Shown: positions 20,444-30,424, numbered from the stretch's first letter. The stretch is 64,000 nt of DNA from Microvirga subterranea (GCF_003350535.1 NZ_QQBB01000008.1:62001-126000); one strand, 5' to 3'. Program-made: numbers and translations. The notes: a model not told the origin generated them from the sequence alone.

Positions 20444-21505
20444 ATGGCTGTTGCTGCCCGCAAGGCGGGCCGTGCCGGTTCTGGCGCGGCTAACAAGTCC
20501 ACTTCCACTAAAGGCCAGGTACGTAAGGCCGCCCCCAATACCCCACAGTTCGACAAGGATCAGGATCTCAGCGCCTACAACGACATGCTGCTGATCCGCC
20601 GCTTCGAGGAGAAGTCCGGCCAGATGTACGGCATGGGCCTCATCGGCGGGTTCTGCCACCTCTATATCGGCCAGGAGGCCGTCGTCGTCGGCATGCAGAT
20701 GGCCACCCGCGAGGGCGATCAGGTCATCACGGGCTATCGCGACCACGGCCACATGCTGGCCTGCGGCATGGACCCCAAGGGCGTCATGGCCGAGCTCACC
20801 GGACGTCGCGGCGGCCTGTCGAAGGGCAAGGGCGGCTCCATGCACATGTTCTCGAAGGAAAAGCACTTCTACGGCGGCCACGGCATCGTCGGCGCCCAGG
20901 TGTCCCTCGGAACGGGCCTCGCCTTCGCAAACCACTATCGCGAGAACGGCAACGTCTCGCTGACCTATTTCGGTGATGGTGCCGCCAACCAGGGCCAGGT
21001 CTACGAGAGCTTCAACATGGCGGCTCTCTGGAAGCTGCCCGTCGTCTACATCATCGAGAACAACCGCTACGCCATGGGCACGGCGGTGACCCGCGCCTCG
21101 GCGCAGACGGACTTCTCCAAGCGCGGCGTCTCGTTCGGTATTCCGGGCGAGCAGGTCGACGGCATGGACGTCCGGGCCGTCTATGCGGCGGCCCAGCGCG
21201 CCATCGAGCATGCCCGCACCGGCAAGGGGCCTTACATCCTCGAGATGCAGACCTACCGCTATCGCGGCCACTCCATGTCCGACCCGGCGAAGTATCGCAC
21301 GAAGGACGAGGTCGCCCGCATGCGTGAGGAGCACGACCCGATCGAGCAGGTGCGCCGCCGTCTCCTCGAGGGCTGGAAGCTGTCCGAGGACGAGCTGAAG
21401 GCCATCGACAGCCGGGTGCGCGAGATCGTCAACGAGGCGGCCGAGTTCGCCACGCACGATCCGGAGCCCGATCCGTCTGAGCTCTACACGGACATTCTGC
21501 TCTAA
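20444..21505 (+). CDS. pdhA: Pyruvate dehydrogenase E1 component, alpha subunit
   Basis: With PdhB this subunit decarboxylates pyruvate using thiamine diphosphate and loads the acetyl group on lipoyl-E2. The 353-residue protein has a disordered Lys/Ala/Ser-rich lead of about 35 residues before the family region. It then shows GYRDHGHMLACGMD, the regulatory-loop region GGSMHMFS, and the ThDP motif FGDGAANQGQVYESFNMAAL ending in IENNRYAMGT. The YRYRGHSMSDP segment marks the second phosphorylation-type loop of the family. A GGAGG box precedes the ATG. It is the first gene of the pdh operon. Confidence 0.97.
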   Translation: MAVAARKAGRAGSGAANKSTSTKGQVRKAAPNTPQFDKDQDLSAYNDMLLIRRFEEKSGQMYGMGLIGGFCHLYIGQEAVVVGMQMATREGDQVITGYRDHGHMLACGMDPKGVMAELTGRRGGLSKGKGGSMHMFSKEKHFYGGHGIVGAQVSLGTGLAFANHYRENGNVSLTYFGDGAANQGQVYESFNMAALWKLPVVYIIENNRYAMGTAVTRASAQTDFSKRGVSFGIPGEQVDGMDVRAVYAAAQRAIEHARTGKGPYILEMQTYRYRGHSMSDPAKYRTKDEVARMREEHDPIEQVRRRLLEGWKLSEDELKAIDSRVREIVNEAAEFATHDPEPDPSELYTDILL

Positions 21506-21565
21506 GCGGCGCCGCAAGCGTCGCTTCCCCTTTCTCGCCGCAGCGACACAGAACACGAGTCTTCC

Positions 21566-23017
21566 ATGGCGATCGATATTCTCATGCCCGCCCTTTCTCC
21601 CACCATGGAGCAGGGCAAGCTGGCCAAATGGCTGAAAAAAGAAGGCGACAAGGTCAAGCCCGGCGACGTGCTGGCCGAAATCGAAACCGACAAGGCGACC
21701 ATGGAGGTCGAGGCGATCGACGAGGGCGTCCTCGCCAAGATCCTGGTCTCCGATGGCACCGACAACGTGGCCGTGAACACCCCCATCGCCGTCCTGGCGG
21801 GGGAGGGCGAGGACGTGTCCGCCGCTGCCTCTTCGGCGCGCGCCCCGGCTGCTCCGGCTCCCGAAGCGCAGCCCGCCCCGACCCCCGACATGCAGGCGGA
21901 GGGGTTGGCGCAACGGCCGGCTCCGGACGGCATCCAGGGCACCGATGTCACGCCCGTCGCGGAGCCCGCCGCCCCGGCGGTGATCACCAACCGCACGACG
22001 CATGATGCCATGGCGGAGATCCCGGAAGGCACCGAGATGGTCACCATGACCGTCCGCGAGGCCCTTCGCGACGCCATGGCCGAGGAGATGCGCAAAGACG
22101 GAAACGTCTTCGTCATGGGCGAAGAGGTCGCCGAGTACCAGGGCGCCTACAAGGTGACCCAGGGCCTGCTGCAGGAGTTCGGCCCGAAGCGCGTGGTCGA
22201 CACACCGATCACCGAGCACGGCTTCGCCGGCGTCGGCGTCGGCGCTGCCTTCACGGGCCTGCGCCCCATCGTCGAGTTCATGACCTTCAACTTCGCCATG
22301 CAGGCGATCGACCAGATCATCAACTCGGCGGCCAAGACCCTCTACATGTCCGGCGGCCAGCTCGGCGCGCCCATCGTGTTCCGCGGTCCCAACGGCGCGG
22401 CGGCCCGCGTGGCGGCCCAGCACAGCCAGGACTTCTCGGCGTGGTATTCGAACGTGCCGGGCCTGAAGGTGATCGCGCCCTATTCGGCCTCGGACGCGAA
22501 GGGGCTGCTCAAGAGCGCCATCCGCGACCCGAACCCGGTCATCTTCCTCGAGAACGAGATCCTCTACGGCCAGTCGTTCCCGGTGCCGAAGCTCGACGAC
22601 TTCACGGTGCCGATCGGCAAGGCGCGCATCCACCGGGAGGGCAAGGACGTGACCATCGTGTCCTTCTCGATCGGCATGACCTATGCGCTGAAAGCGGCTC
22701 AGGAGCTCGAGAAGGAAGGCATCCAGGCCGAGGTGATCGACCTGCGCACCATCCGTCCGATGGACACCGACACCATCGTGGCCTCGGTCATGAAGACCGG
22801 CCGCTGCGTGACGGTGGAGGAGGGCTATCCCCAGTCGGGCGTGGGCGCCGAGATCGCCGCGCGTATCATGGAGCACGCCTTCGACTATCTCGATGCGCCC
22901 GTGATCCGCGTCACCGGCAAGGACGTGCCGATGCCCTACGCGGCCAATCTCGAGAAGCTGGCCCTGCCGACCGTGGCGGAGGTCGTCCAGGCGGCGAAGG
23001 CCGTTTGCTACAGGTGA
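21566..23017 (+). CDS. pdhB: Pyruvate dehydrogenase E1 beta subunit with N-terminal lipoyl domain
   Basis: The 483-residue protein carries a biotinyl/lipoyl domain at residues 1-80, with lipoylation Lys43 in [13 protein letters not shown]. An Ala/Pro linker (about 85-155) joins it to the transketolase-type E1 beta fold ([52 protein letters not shown]). A lipoyl domain on E1 beta is known in Rhizobiales and Sphingomonadales PDH and adds extra swinging arms to the complex. It follows pdhA by 60 bp. Confidence 0.97.
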   Translation: MAIDILMPALSPTMEQGKLAKWLKKEGDKVKPGDVLAEIETDKATMEVEAIDEGVLAKILVSDGTDNVAVNTPIAVLAGEGEDVSAAASSARAPAAPAPEAQPAPTPDMQAEGLAQRPAPDGIQGTDVTPVAEPAAPAVITNRTTHDAMAEIPEGTEMVTMTVREALRDAMAEEMRKDGNVFVMGEEVAEYQGAYKVTQGLLQEFGPKRVVDTPITEHGFAGVGVGAAFTGLRPIVEFMTFNFAMQAIDQIINSAAKTLYMSGGQLGAPIVFRGPNGAAARVAAQHSQDFSAWYSNVPGLKVIAPYSASDAKGLLKSAIRDPNPVIFLENEILYGQSFPVPKLDDFTVPIGKARIHREGKDVTIVSFSIGMTYALKAAQELEKEGIQAEVIDLRTIRPMDTDTIVASVMKTGRCVTVEEGYPQSGVGAEIAARIMEHAFDYLDAPVIRVTGKDVPMPYAANLEKLALPTVAEVVQAAKAVCYR

Positions 23018-23021
23018 CATC

Positions 23022-23318
23022 ATGACCGAACGGAAATTCGAAGCCCTCAATGTTCCGCCCGACGTCCTGGAGAAGGGCGGCGTCGAGATCCTCAGGGCTT
23101 CGGTGGTCGATGGGGCGGTCAGCGTCGCGCTGCGCCGCGCCTTCGACGATCCGTTCACCTGGGGCGTGCTCCTCGTTGATCTCGCCCGCCATGCCGCGCG
23201 CGTCTACGCCATGGAAACCGACCTCTCCGAGGACGAGGCCATGGCCGAGATCAGCGCCGGCATCCAGGCCGAGCTCGACGATCCGAGCGACCCGGGCTCC
23301 ACGCAGGCCATCAACTGA
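23022..23318 (+). CDS. DUF5076 domain-containing protein
   Basis: The 98-residue, acidic, soluble protein lies 4 bp after the pdhB stop. It reads [41 protein letters not shown] and [20 protein letters not shown], which I recognise as the DUF5076 type. No catalytic motif is visible. Tight coupling to pdhB and its place before pdhC suggest co-expression with, and perhaps a role in, the pyruvate dehydrogenase complex, but the function has not been shown by anything in the sequence. Confidence 0.75.
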   Translation: MTERKFEALNVPPDVLEKGGVEILRASVVDGAVSVALRRAFDDPFTWGVLLVDLARHAARVYAMETDLSEDEAMAEISAGIQAELDDPSDPGSTQAIN

Positions 23319-23400
23319 GCACGCTCCGGACGACGCCGATGCGTTTTCCCGGAGCGTGCAGCAAACAAAATTCCAACTCTCGGTCAGGATCCCATACGCC

Positions 23401-24849
23401 ATGCCCATCAATATCCTGATGCCCGCCCTGTCTCCCACGATGGAGAAGGGCAACCTCGCCAAGTGGCTTAAGAAAGAAGGCGACACGATCAAGTCCGGCG
23501 ACGTAATCGCCGAGATCGAAACCGACAAGGCCACCATGGAGGTGGAGGCCGTCGACGAAGGCGTGCTCGCCAAGATCCTCGTGCCCGAAGGTACCGCCGA
23601 CGTTCCGGTGAACCAGCTCATCGCGCTGATCGCAGGCGAGGGCGAGGACCCGAAGAGCGTGCAGGCTCCGGCCGGCGGCGGCGCTCCCGCCGCAGCTTCC
23701 GCGCCTGCCCCGCAGGCAGCGCCGGCTCCAGCGCCCTCGGCACCCGCAGCCGCCTCGCAGCCGCAAGCCAACACCATTCCAGGCGACGCCTCAGCTCACA
23801 TGTCGTATGCCCGCGTCGATCAGGCCCCGAGCGGCCCGGCCCAGGCACAGGGCGCAGCGAAGCCGAACGGGGCAGGGCAGAGCCAAGGCGGCAACCGCGT
23901 CTTCGCCTCGCCGCTCGCCAAGCGGATCGCCAAGGAAGCCGGCATCGACGTCGCGTCAATCCAGGGCTCCGGCCCGCATGGGCGCGTGGTCGAGAAGGAC
24001 GTGCGCGCCGCCATGGCGGGCGGAGGCGCCAAGCCTGCCGCCCCGGCCGCTGCTCCTGCTGCTGCACCCGCCGCGAGGGCTCCTGCCGCACCGCAGCTTG
24101 CTCCGAGCATGGGCGCCGATCAGGTCAAGGCCATGTTCGAGGCGGGCACCTACGAGGAGGTGCCCCTCGATGGCATGCGCAAGACCATTGCCAAGCGCCT
24201 CGTCGAGTCGAAGCAGACGGTGCCGCATTTCTACCTGTCGCTGGACTGCGAGCTCGACGCCCTAATGGCGCTGCGCGAGCAGATCAACGCGGCGGCCGGG
24301 AAGGACAAGGACGGCAAGCCGGCCTACAAGCTCTCGGTCAACGACTTCGTCATCAAGGCTCTCGCCATCGCGCTCCAGCGCGTGCCGGCCGCCAACGCGG
24401 TCTGGGCCGAGGACCGAATCCTGAAGATGAAGCACTCGGATGTGGGCGTTGCCGTCGCCATCGAAGGCGGCCTGTTCACACCGGTCGTGCGCAAGGCGGA
24501 ACAGAAGACGCTGACGGCCATCTCGGCCGAGGTGAAGGACATGGCGGGCCGCGCACGCAATCGTCGCCTGAAGCCCGAGGAATATTCCGGAGGCTCCACG
24601 GCGGTTTCCAACCTCGGAATGTTCGGCATCAAGAACTTCCAGGCCGTCATCAACCCGCCCCAGGGCACGATCCTTGCTGTCGGCGCGGGCGAGCAGCGGG
24701 TCGTCGTGAAGAACGGCGCACCCACCGTCGTCCAGGCCATGACCGTGACGCTCTCCTGCGACCACCGGGTCGTGGACGGCGCGCTGGGCGCGGAACTGTT
24801 GGCAGCGTTCAAGCAGCTCATCGAGAACCCGATGGGGATGCTGGTTTAA
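23401..24849 (+). CDS. pdhC: Pyruvate dehydrogenase E2, dihydrolipoamide acetyltransferase
   Basis: E2 is the core of the PDH complex and transfers acetyl from its lipoyl arm to CoA. The 482-residue protein has one N-terminal lipoyl domain (Lys43 in [13 protein letters not shown]) nearly identical in sequence to that of PdhB. An Ala/Pro/Gln linker follows, then the peripheral subunit-binding domain ([20 protein letters not shown], about 164-183) and the catalytic domain ending with the active-site [14 protein letters not shown] chose ATG 23401, where the lipoyl homology starts; an upstream in-frame extension overlaps the DUF5076 gene. An 82-bp gap separates it from that gene. Confidence 0.97.
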   Translation: MPINILMPALSPTMEKGNLAKWLKKEGDTIKSGDVIAEIETDKATMEVEAVDEGVLAKILVPEGTADVPVNQLIALIAGEGEDPKSVQAPAGGGAPAAASAPAPQAAPAPAPSAPAAASQPQANTIPGDASAHMSYARVDQAPSGPAQAQGAAKPNGAGQSQGGNRVFASPLAKRIAKEAGIDVASIQGSGPHGRVVEKDVRAAMAGGGAKPAAPAAAPAAAPAARAPAAPQLAPSMGADQVKAMFEAGTYEEVPLDGMRKTIAKRLVESKQTVPHFYLSLDCELDALMALREQINAAAGKDKDGKPAYKLSVNDFVIKALAIALQRVPAANAVWAEDRILKMKHSDVGVAVAIEGGLFTPVVRKAEQKTLTAISAEVKDMAGRARNRRLKPEEYSGGSTAVSNLGMFGIKNFQAVINPPQGTILAVGAGEQRVVVKNGAPTVVQAMTVTLSCDHRVVDGALGAELLAAFKQLIENPMGMLV

Positions 24850-24856
24850 GGGAATG

Positions 24857-24961
24857 CGTCATCCCGGCCGGAGCGTCAGCGCAGAGCCGGGATCGCAAGA
24901 CCAGACTGGCGCCCTATCCTGATAGCGATCCCGGCTCTCGCTCTGCTCGGCCGGGATGACG
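24857..24961. repeat. Palindromic extragenic element, copy 2
   Basis: This 105-bp element fills the pdhC-lpdA gap. Its ends CGTCATCCCGGCCG (24857-24870) and CGGCCGGGATGACG (24948-24961) are a perfect 14-bp inverted repeat. A second perfect 14-bp pair, AGAGCCGGGATCGC (24883-24896) and GCGATCCCGGCTCT (24925-24938), is nested inside. In the pdh transcript this would fold into a long double hairpin just ahead of lpdA. The ends resemble those of the element at 14900-15001. Confidence 0.85.
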
Positions 24962-24973
24962 AGTGGGGACACC

Positions 24974-26402
24974 ATGGCAGACCAATACGACATCATCGTC
25001 ATCGGCGGCGGGCCGGGCGGCTACGTGGCGGCGATCCGCGCCGGGCAGCTCGGGTTCAAGACCGCGGTCGTGGAGCGCGAGCATCTGGGCGGCATCTGCC
25101 TCAACTGGGGCTGCATCCCGACCAAGGCGCTGCTGCGCTCGGCCGAGATTTACCATTACATGGAGCACGCCAAGGATTACGGTCTCTCGGCGGAGAAGAT
25201 CGGCTTCGATGCGGGCGCCATAGTGCAGCGCTCCCGCGGCGTCTCGGGCCGCCTCAACGGCGGTGTCGGCATGCTCTTGAAGAAGAACAAGGTCGACGTG
25301 ATCTTCGGCGAGGCGGTGATCTCCAAGCCGGGCGAGGTCGTGGTCTCGACCACGAAGAAGCCCGCGATGCAGCCGCAGCATCCGGCCCCGAAGGGCGCGC
25401 TGGGGCCCGGCACCTATTCCGCCAAGCACATCATCGTGGCGACCGGCGCGCGTGCTGCCGGGCATCGAGCCGGATGGCAAGCAGATCTGGACCTATTTCG
25501 AGGCCATGGTGCCGCCCGCCATGCCGAAATCGCTCATCGTCATGGGCTCGGGCGCGATCGGCATCGAGTTCGCCTCGTTCTACCGCACCATGGGCGTGGA
25601 CGTGACGGTGGTCGAGGTGATGCCGCAGATCCTGCCCGTCGAGGATGCGGAGATCGCCGGCATCGCCCGCAAGCGCTTCGAGAAGCAGGGCATCAAGATC
25701 TTCACCAACACCAAGGTCACGAAGGTCGAGAAGGGTCCGAACGGCGTCTCCGCCACCATCGACGACGGCAAGACGATCCAGACCATCCAGGCGGAGCGCC
25801 TGATCTCGGCCGTGGGCGTCGTCGGCAACATCGAAAATCTCGGCCTTGAGAAGCTCGGCGTGAAGACCGACCGGGGTACCATCGTGACCGACGGCCTCGG
25901 CCGCACCAACGTGCCGGGGATCTACGCCATCGGCGACGTGGCCGGTCCTCCCATGCTGGCGCACAAGGCCGAGCACGAGGGCGTGATCTGCGTGGAGACC
26001 ATCAAGGGGCTGCATACGCACGCGATGGACAAGGGCAAGATTCCGGGCTGCACTTACTGCCAGCCGCAGATCGCGAGCGTCGGCCTCACCGAGGCCAAGG
26101 CCAAGGAGCAGGGTTACGACATCCGCGTCGGCCGCTTCCCGTTCGTCGGCAACGGCAAGGCGATCGCGCTCGGCGAGCCGGACGGAATGGTGAAGACGAT
26201 CTTCGACAAGAAGACCGGCCAGCTCCTCGGCGCGCACATGGTCGGCGCCGAGGTGACGGAGCTGATCCAGGGCTTCGTGATCGCCATGAACCTCGAGACC
26301 ACCGAGGAGGAGCTGATCCACGCGGTGTTCCCACACCCGACGCTCTCCGAGATGATGCACGAGAGCGTCATGGACGCCTACGGACGCGCGATCCACATTT
26401 GA
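24974..26402 (+). pseudogene. lpdA: Dihydrolipoyl dehydrogenase (E3), apparent frameshift
   Basis: E3 reoxidises the lipoyl arms of PDH with FAD and NAD+. Frame 1 from ATG 24974 encodes the FAD-binding half: IIVIGGGPGGYVAA, the redox disulfide GGICLNWGCIPTKAL (Cys42, Cys47), the PQHPAPKGALGPGTY insert and HIIVATGA. After codon 25448-25450 this frame turns into non-family sequence. The family continues in another frame from about 25452 (VLPGIEPDGKQ, VMGSGAIGIEFASFYRTMG, YAIGDVAGPPMLAHKAEHEG, AVFPHPTLSEMMHES) to the stop at 26402. Family members usually read ATGARPRVLPG, so loss of 8 bases at a GCGCG repeat (or 2 bases from the GC run) fits. It may be a real mutation or a sequence error. Confidence 0.85.
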
Positions 26403-26442
26403 CGGAACCGCCCTCTGAATACGGGCGCAGATCGAACGTGAA

Positions 26443-26480
26443 AAAGGCCGGTCGGCTTTGCGGAGCCTGCCGGCCTTTCT
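26443..26480 (+). terminator. Terminator after lpdA
   Basis: A 9-bp outer stem, AAAGGCCGG (26443-26451) with CCGGCCTTT (26470-26478), and an inner GGCT/AGCC pair form a hairpin followed by TTCTCTTT. It starts 40 bp after the lpdA stop and probably ends the pdh transcript. Confidence 0.75.
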
Positions 26481-26533
26481 CTTTGGCGGCGTTGCCGGGC
26501 CGACAGGCCGGAAGGCAGGGCCATACTCGGCTT

Positions 26534-26746
26534 CTATTGGTCTGAAGGGAGATGGGTGCGTCGCTTCTCCAGATCGCCCCGTTTGCGCCTGTCGTTCTTC
26601 GGCTGCTCGCTTCCACCCGGAATCGAAGGGGCACCGCCGTCCTGAGGCAGGCGGTTGCCGGGAATGTTGTCCGGTTCGCTCCGGCCAGGCGCCGTTGGGG
26701 CTGTGCGGGCCTTACCTCGGTCATCATCCGGCTTGCTCGGTGCCAT
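26534..26746 (-). CDS. Small hydrophilic hypothetical protein
   Basis: This is a possible 70-residue protein starting MAPSKPDDDRGKARTAP and rich in Pro, Asp, Arg and Lys, with no hydrophobic segment, so it would be disordered. On the minus strand AAAGGGG stands about 7 bases before this ATG, a good ribosome-binding site, which is the main support. I recognise no family. The composition resembles small stress-related or orphan proteins of Methylobacteriaceae, but it could also be a chance frame. Confidence 0.4.
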   Translation of the reverse strand: MAPSKPDDDRGKARTAPTAPGRSEPDNIPGNRLPQDGGAPSIPGGSEQPKNDRRKRGDLEKRRTHLPSDQ

Positions 26747-27125
26747 CTGCCACCCCTTTCGCGATCGACCTTCCTGCACAACCGGCCGCTCCTATGCCGG
26801 TTCCGGATGGCGCGCCTGCATGGGCTGAGTGCGGCGTCAGTACGTCGTCTCGTACAATCGAGGTCAGGCCAGGAAGTAGTTCTGAAAAGGGTCGATGTTT
26901 TCTTAGGTAAGAAAATCTTCGCAGGAAAGCGGAGACGGAACTCATCTACGAAACATCCAAGATGATGCTCCAAGCGGAGCAGTTCTCATCCTTTCGTGTG
27001 ATGAGACCTAATACTGAATAGCTATGTCTGGCGGTGCCCTGTTTGAGCTACTTCGCTTGGCATCTGGTTCGCCGATCTCAGAGCCATTTCGAACACTAAC
27101 AAAATACTCGATTGGGGCGTTTTTC
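26747..27125. other. AT-richer non-coding stretch with palindromes
   Basis: No convincing gene is seen in this 379-bp stretch. It is less GC-rich than the surroundings in its right half. It holds an almost continuous palindrome, TTTTCTTA-GG-TAAGAAAA (26898-26915), and a weaker inverted repeat, TCTCATC (26984-26990) with GATGAGA (27000-27006). These may be operators or promoter elements for the two flanking, outward-facing small genes. Confidence 0.45.
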
Positions 27126-27824
27126 ATGGATGGCTCGTCACGGCGTCTGCCTGCCTATTTCACAGCTCCGACAACGGCCACCGCGGGGACGAAGGCCCGG
27201 CGCAGGTTGAGGCAGGTGCGGGTGCTGGTGCGTCGGTCGGCATCGCGGCTCGGCGTCCCGGTTCCGTCGAGGCAGAGGCTCGCCCGCAGGTCGGAACAGG
27301 TCGTTCTGATGGTGCAGGCCGTCACCGATCGGGCACGGGCGGAATGGCGGGCGGGATATCCCGTCGTTCTGCGACACCTGCAGGAGCGGTTTCCGTCCCT
27401 GCCGCTCGGTTCGCTTTCCGATGCGGATGCCGAGCCGGATCCCGTCGAGCTGGTGATGGAGGAATTCGACAGGCTCGAGCCTGAACAGCAGGACAAGGTC
27501 GCCAAGAACCTCGCGCTCCTCTGGAACAGCTTCACGGGAGCATTCGGTGGCGTGAGCGGCTTCCAGGCCGCTTCACCGACCGAACAGCAATCCTATGTCG
27601 AGAAGCTGGAGGCGGCGGCCCGGCGCATGGAGGCCGCACGTGGAACCGAGGCTGCCTTCCACTATGTGACCGTCGAGCTCATCCGGCAGTACATCGCCTT
27701 CCTGCAGGTCGGGAGCACCGAACAGAGGGCGGTGGCACTCGCCCGTCGGGTCGCCCCGCTGATCGATCGGGGCTACAAGATGGAGGCCCAGCCCTTCCTT
27801 CATACGGTCGGCTCCCGTAGATAG
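27126..27824 (+). CDS. Hypothetical protein
   Basis: I do not recognise this 232-residue protein. From the chosen ATG it begins MDGSSRRLPAYFTAP and has a strongly basic first third (RRRLRQVRVLVRRSASRLG, RQRLARRSEQ). An acidic middle (SDADAEPDPVELVMEEFDRL) and a mostly helical C-terminal half (YVEKLEAAARRMEAARGTEA, VELIRQYIAFLQVG) follow. No signal peptide or membrane helix is seen. An in-frame start at 27024 would add 34 residues, but the codon pattern looks better from 27126, where GGGG precedes the ATG. It stands alone before dctA. Confidence 0.5.
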   Translation: MDGSSRRLPAYFTAPTTATAGTKARRRLRQVRVLVRRSASRLGVPVPSRQRLARRSEQVVLMVQAVTDRARAEWRAGYPVVLRHLQERFPSLPLGSLSDADAEPDPVELVMEEFDRLEPEQQDKVAKNLALLWNSFTGAFGGVSGFQAASPTEQQSYVEKLEAAARRMEAARGTEAAFHYVTVELIRQYIAFLQVGSTEQRAVALARRVAPLIDRGYKMEAQPFLHTVGSRR

Positions 27825-27989
27825 CGAGCATTCCGGCCCAGCGGGCTCTTCCGCCACCGGCAGCTTGAGACTTTTTTTCGTTCGAGCTGGAGCAGCCGCA
27901 GCCTCTTCCCGTTATCCCAGCAGCCTCCGCTCGGTCGCCTCCCGGCTCTAGAGCGGAGCCGTGGGGGTGATGGGTTAGAGGAGAGCGCC

Positions 27990-29321
27990 ATGACGAGCAT
28001 CACCGTCAGCGACCGAGCCCGGCCGATCCCCCGGCGAAAGCCATGGTACAAGGTGCTCTACGTCCAGGTCCTGATCGCGATCTTTCTCGGCATCATAGTC
28101 GGCTGGCTCTTTCCGGATTTCGCCAAGAACGACTGGATCAAGGCGCTGGGCGACGGCTTCATCAAGCTGATCAAGATGGTGATCACGCCGATTATCTTCT
28201 GCACCGTCGTGTCGGGCATTTCGCACATCCAGGACGCCAGGAAGGTCGGGCGCGTCGGCATCAAGGCCCTGGTCTATTTCGAGGTCGTCTCGACCTTCGC
28301 GCTCATCATCGGCCTTCTCGTGGGCAACATCGTCAGGCCCGGCGCAGGCTTCACGGGCACGCCGGATCCCAATGCGGTGGCCGGCTACGCCAAGCAGGCG
28401 GCCGAGCAGAAGCCCGTGGACTTCATCCTCCACATCATCCCCGACAGCGTGGTCGGTGCCTTCGCCCAGGGCGACATTCTGCAGGTGCTCCTCTTCGCCA
28501 TCCTGTTCGGCTTCGCGCTGCTGGCTTTGGGCGAGCGGGCGAATACGCTCCGCAATCTCATCGACGACACGGCCCACGCAGTGTTCGGTGTCATCGCCAT
28601 CGTCATGAAGGCGGCTCCCATCGGGGCCTTTGGGGCCATGGCATATACGATCGGCCGTTACGGACCGCAGGCATTAGGCAATCTGCTGGGCCTGATCGCG
28701 ACCTTCTATGCCACCGCCGCCTTGTTCGTATTCGTCGTTCTCGGGCTCATCGCGCGGATGGCCGGGTTCAGCATCTTCAAGTTCATCGGCTACATCAAGG
28801 ACGAGCTCCTCATCGTGCTGGGGACGAGCTCGTCCGAAAGCGCGCTGCCGCAGCTGATGGAGAAGCTCGAGCGGCTCGGCTGCTCCAAATCCGTCGTCGG
28901 CCTCGTCGTGCCGACCGGCTATTCGTTCAACCTGGACGGCACCAACATCTACATGACACTGGCGACCCTCTTCATCGCCCAGGCTCTCCATATCGACCTC
29001 ACCTTCGGCCAGCAGATCACCATCCTGCTCGTAGCGCTGCTGACCTCGAAAGGGGCAAGCGGCGTAACCGGAGCGGGATTCATCACGCTCGCTGCGACCT
29101 TGGCGGTCGTGAACCCGGCGCTGGTGCCGGGCATGGCCATCGTCCTCGGGATCGACAAGTTCATGAGTGAGGTGAGGGCGCTCACCAACATCACCGGCAA
29201 CGGGGTGGCGACGGTCGTCGTCTCCTGGTGGGAGGGCGAGCTCGACCGGGAGAAGCTTCAGGCCGGTCTCAACCAGGAAATCGACCCTTCGGACATGGAG
29301 ACTGCGGTCACGACGGACTGA
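27990..29321 (+). CDS. dctA: C4-dicarboxylate transporter DctA
   Basis: DctA imports succinate, fumarate and malate with protons or sodium across the inner membrane. The 443-residue protein is a typical DAACS (glutamate/aspartate-type) symporter with about eight helices. It shows the serine-rich re-entrant loop [19 protein letters not shown], the [20 protein letters not shown] motif, the second hairpin [13 protein letters not shown], and the substrate-binding helix [20 protein letters not shown]. No divergent dctB/dctD pair is present in the window and no clear sigma-54 promoter (TGGCAC-N5-TTGC) was found upstream. DctBD control, if any, must therefore come from elsewhere. Confidence 0.95.
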   Translation: MTSITVSDRARPIPRRKPWYKVLYVQVLIAIFLGIIVGWLFPDFAKNDWIKALGDGFIKLIKMVITPIIFCTVVSGISHIQDARKVGRVGIKALVYFEVVSTFALIIGLLVGNIVRPGAGFTGTPDPNAVAGYAKQAAEQKPVDFILHIIPDSVVGAFAQGDILQVLLFAILFGFALLALGERANTLRNLIDDTAHAVFGVIAIVMKAAPIGAFGAMAYTIGRYGPQALGNLLGLIATFYATAALFVFVVLGLIARMAGFSIFKFIGYIKDELLIVLGTSSSESALPQLMEKLERLGCSKSVVGLVVPTGYSFNLDGTNIYMTLATLFIAQALHIDLTFGQQITILLVALLTSKGASGVTGAGFITLAATLAVVNPALVPGMAIVLGIDKFMSEVRALTNITGNGVATVVVSWWEGELDREKLQAGLNQEIDPSDMETAVTTD

Positions 29322-29448
29322 CCGGGAGCGGCGCTCTGCAGGCCGCGCGGAGCTGCCTTCCGTCCGCCCCGATTGCGAAGACGGCCCGAAACCCTTAAGT
29401 CATCCGGGCATGGGATGCTCGTCGGCATCCTTCAGAGGTTCACGCTTC

Positions 29449-30408
29449 ATGGCCGTCGTTCTCGATCTCCTGAACCGGGACAATCGTCCCCGCCACCCGG
29501 AAAAGGCCCACCGTCCGGACCAGCCGGTCCAGCAGCGCAAGCCCGATTGGATCCGCGTGAAGGCGCCGGGCTCGCCCAAATGGGCCGAGACCAACAAGAT
29601 CGTGCGCGAAAACAAGCTCGTGACGGTCTGCGAGGAGGCGGGCTGCCCGAATATCGGCGAGTGCTGGGAAAAGAAGCACGCCACCTTCATGATCATGGGC
29701 GACACCTGCACGCGGGCCTGCGCTTTCTGCAACGTGAAGACCGGCCTGCCGCAGGCTCTCGACCTCAACGAGCCGGAGAGCGTCGCCAAGGCGGTGGAGA
29801 AGCTCGGCCTCGAGCACGTGGTCATCACCTCGGTCGACCGCGACGATCTCGCCGACGGCGGGGCCCAGCACTTCGCCGACGTGATCCATGCCATCCGGGC
29901 CCGCAGCCCGAAGACCACGATCGAGATCCTGACCCCCGACTTCCTGCGCAAGCCCGGCGCCCTGGAGGTGGTCGTGGCGGCCAAGCCCGACGTGTTCAAC
30001 CACAATCTCGAAACGGTGCCGTCCAAGTACCTCAAGGTGCGTCCCGGCGCCCGCTACTTCCACTCCATCCGCCTGCTCCAGCGCGTCAAGGAGCTCGACC
30101 CGACCATCTTCACCAAGTCCGGCATCATGGTCGGCCTGGGCGAGGAGCGGAACGAGGTGCTCCAGCTCATGGACGACCTGCGTTCGGCGGAGGTCGACTT
30201 CATGACGATCGGCCAGTACCTGCAGCCGACCCGCAAGCACCATCCGGTGATCCGCTTCGTCACGCCGGACGAGTTCAAGGCCTTCGAGACGACGGCCTAT
30301 GCCAAGGGCTTCCTGCTGGTCTCCTCCACCCCGCTGACGCGATCCTCGCACCATGCGGGCGAGGACTTCGCCAAGCTGAAGGCCGCACGCCTCGCCAAGC
30401 TCGGCTGA
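29449..30408 (+). CDS. lipA: Lipoyl synthase LipA
   Basis: LipA is a radical-SAM enzyme that inserts two sulfurs into octanoyl groups on E2-type proteins, completing lipoate. The 319-residue protein has both iron-sulfur cluster motifs: auxiliary cluster [12 protein letters not shown] (Cys61, 66, 72) and radical-SAM cluster CTRACAFC (Cys87, 91, 94). [14 protein letters not shown] and the C-terminal [16 protein letters not shown] follow. I chose ATG 29449 ([10 protein letters not shown]); a further in-frame ATG upstream adds 13 unsupported residues. Its likely clients include PdhB and PdhC in this window. Confidence 0.97.
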   Translation: MAVVLDLLNRDNRPRHPEKAHRPDQPVQQRKPDWIRVKAPGSPKWAETNKIVRENKLVTVCEEAGCPNIGECWEKKHATFMIMGDTCTRACAFCNVKTGLPQALDLNEPESVAKAVEKLGLEHVVITSVDRDDLADGGAQHFADVIHAIRARSPKTTIEILTPDFLRKPGALEVVVAAKPDVFNHNLETVPSKYLKVRPGARYFHSIRLLQRVKELDPTIFTKSGIMVGLGEERNEVLQLMDDLRSAEVDFMTIGQYLQPTRKHHPVIRFVTPDEFKAFETTAYAKGFLLVSSTPLTRSSHHAGEDFAKLKAARLAKLG

Positions 30409-30424
30409 TCCGTCGCGAGAGGCC

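Noticed and set aside
20279-23158. Very long open frame (959 codons) on the minus strand across pdhA and pdhB
   Set aside because: It is antisense to two clear PDH genes, its translation is low-complexity (His/Arg/Gly/Leu-rich) and matches no family. It is a codon-bias shadow of GC-rich genes.
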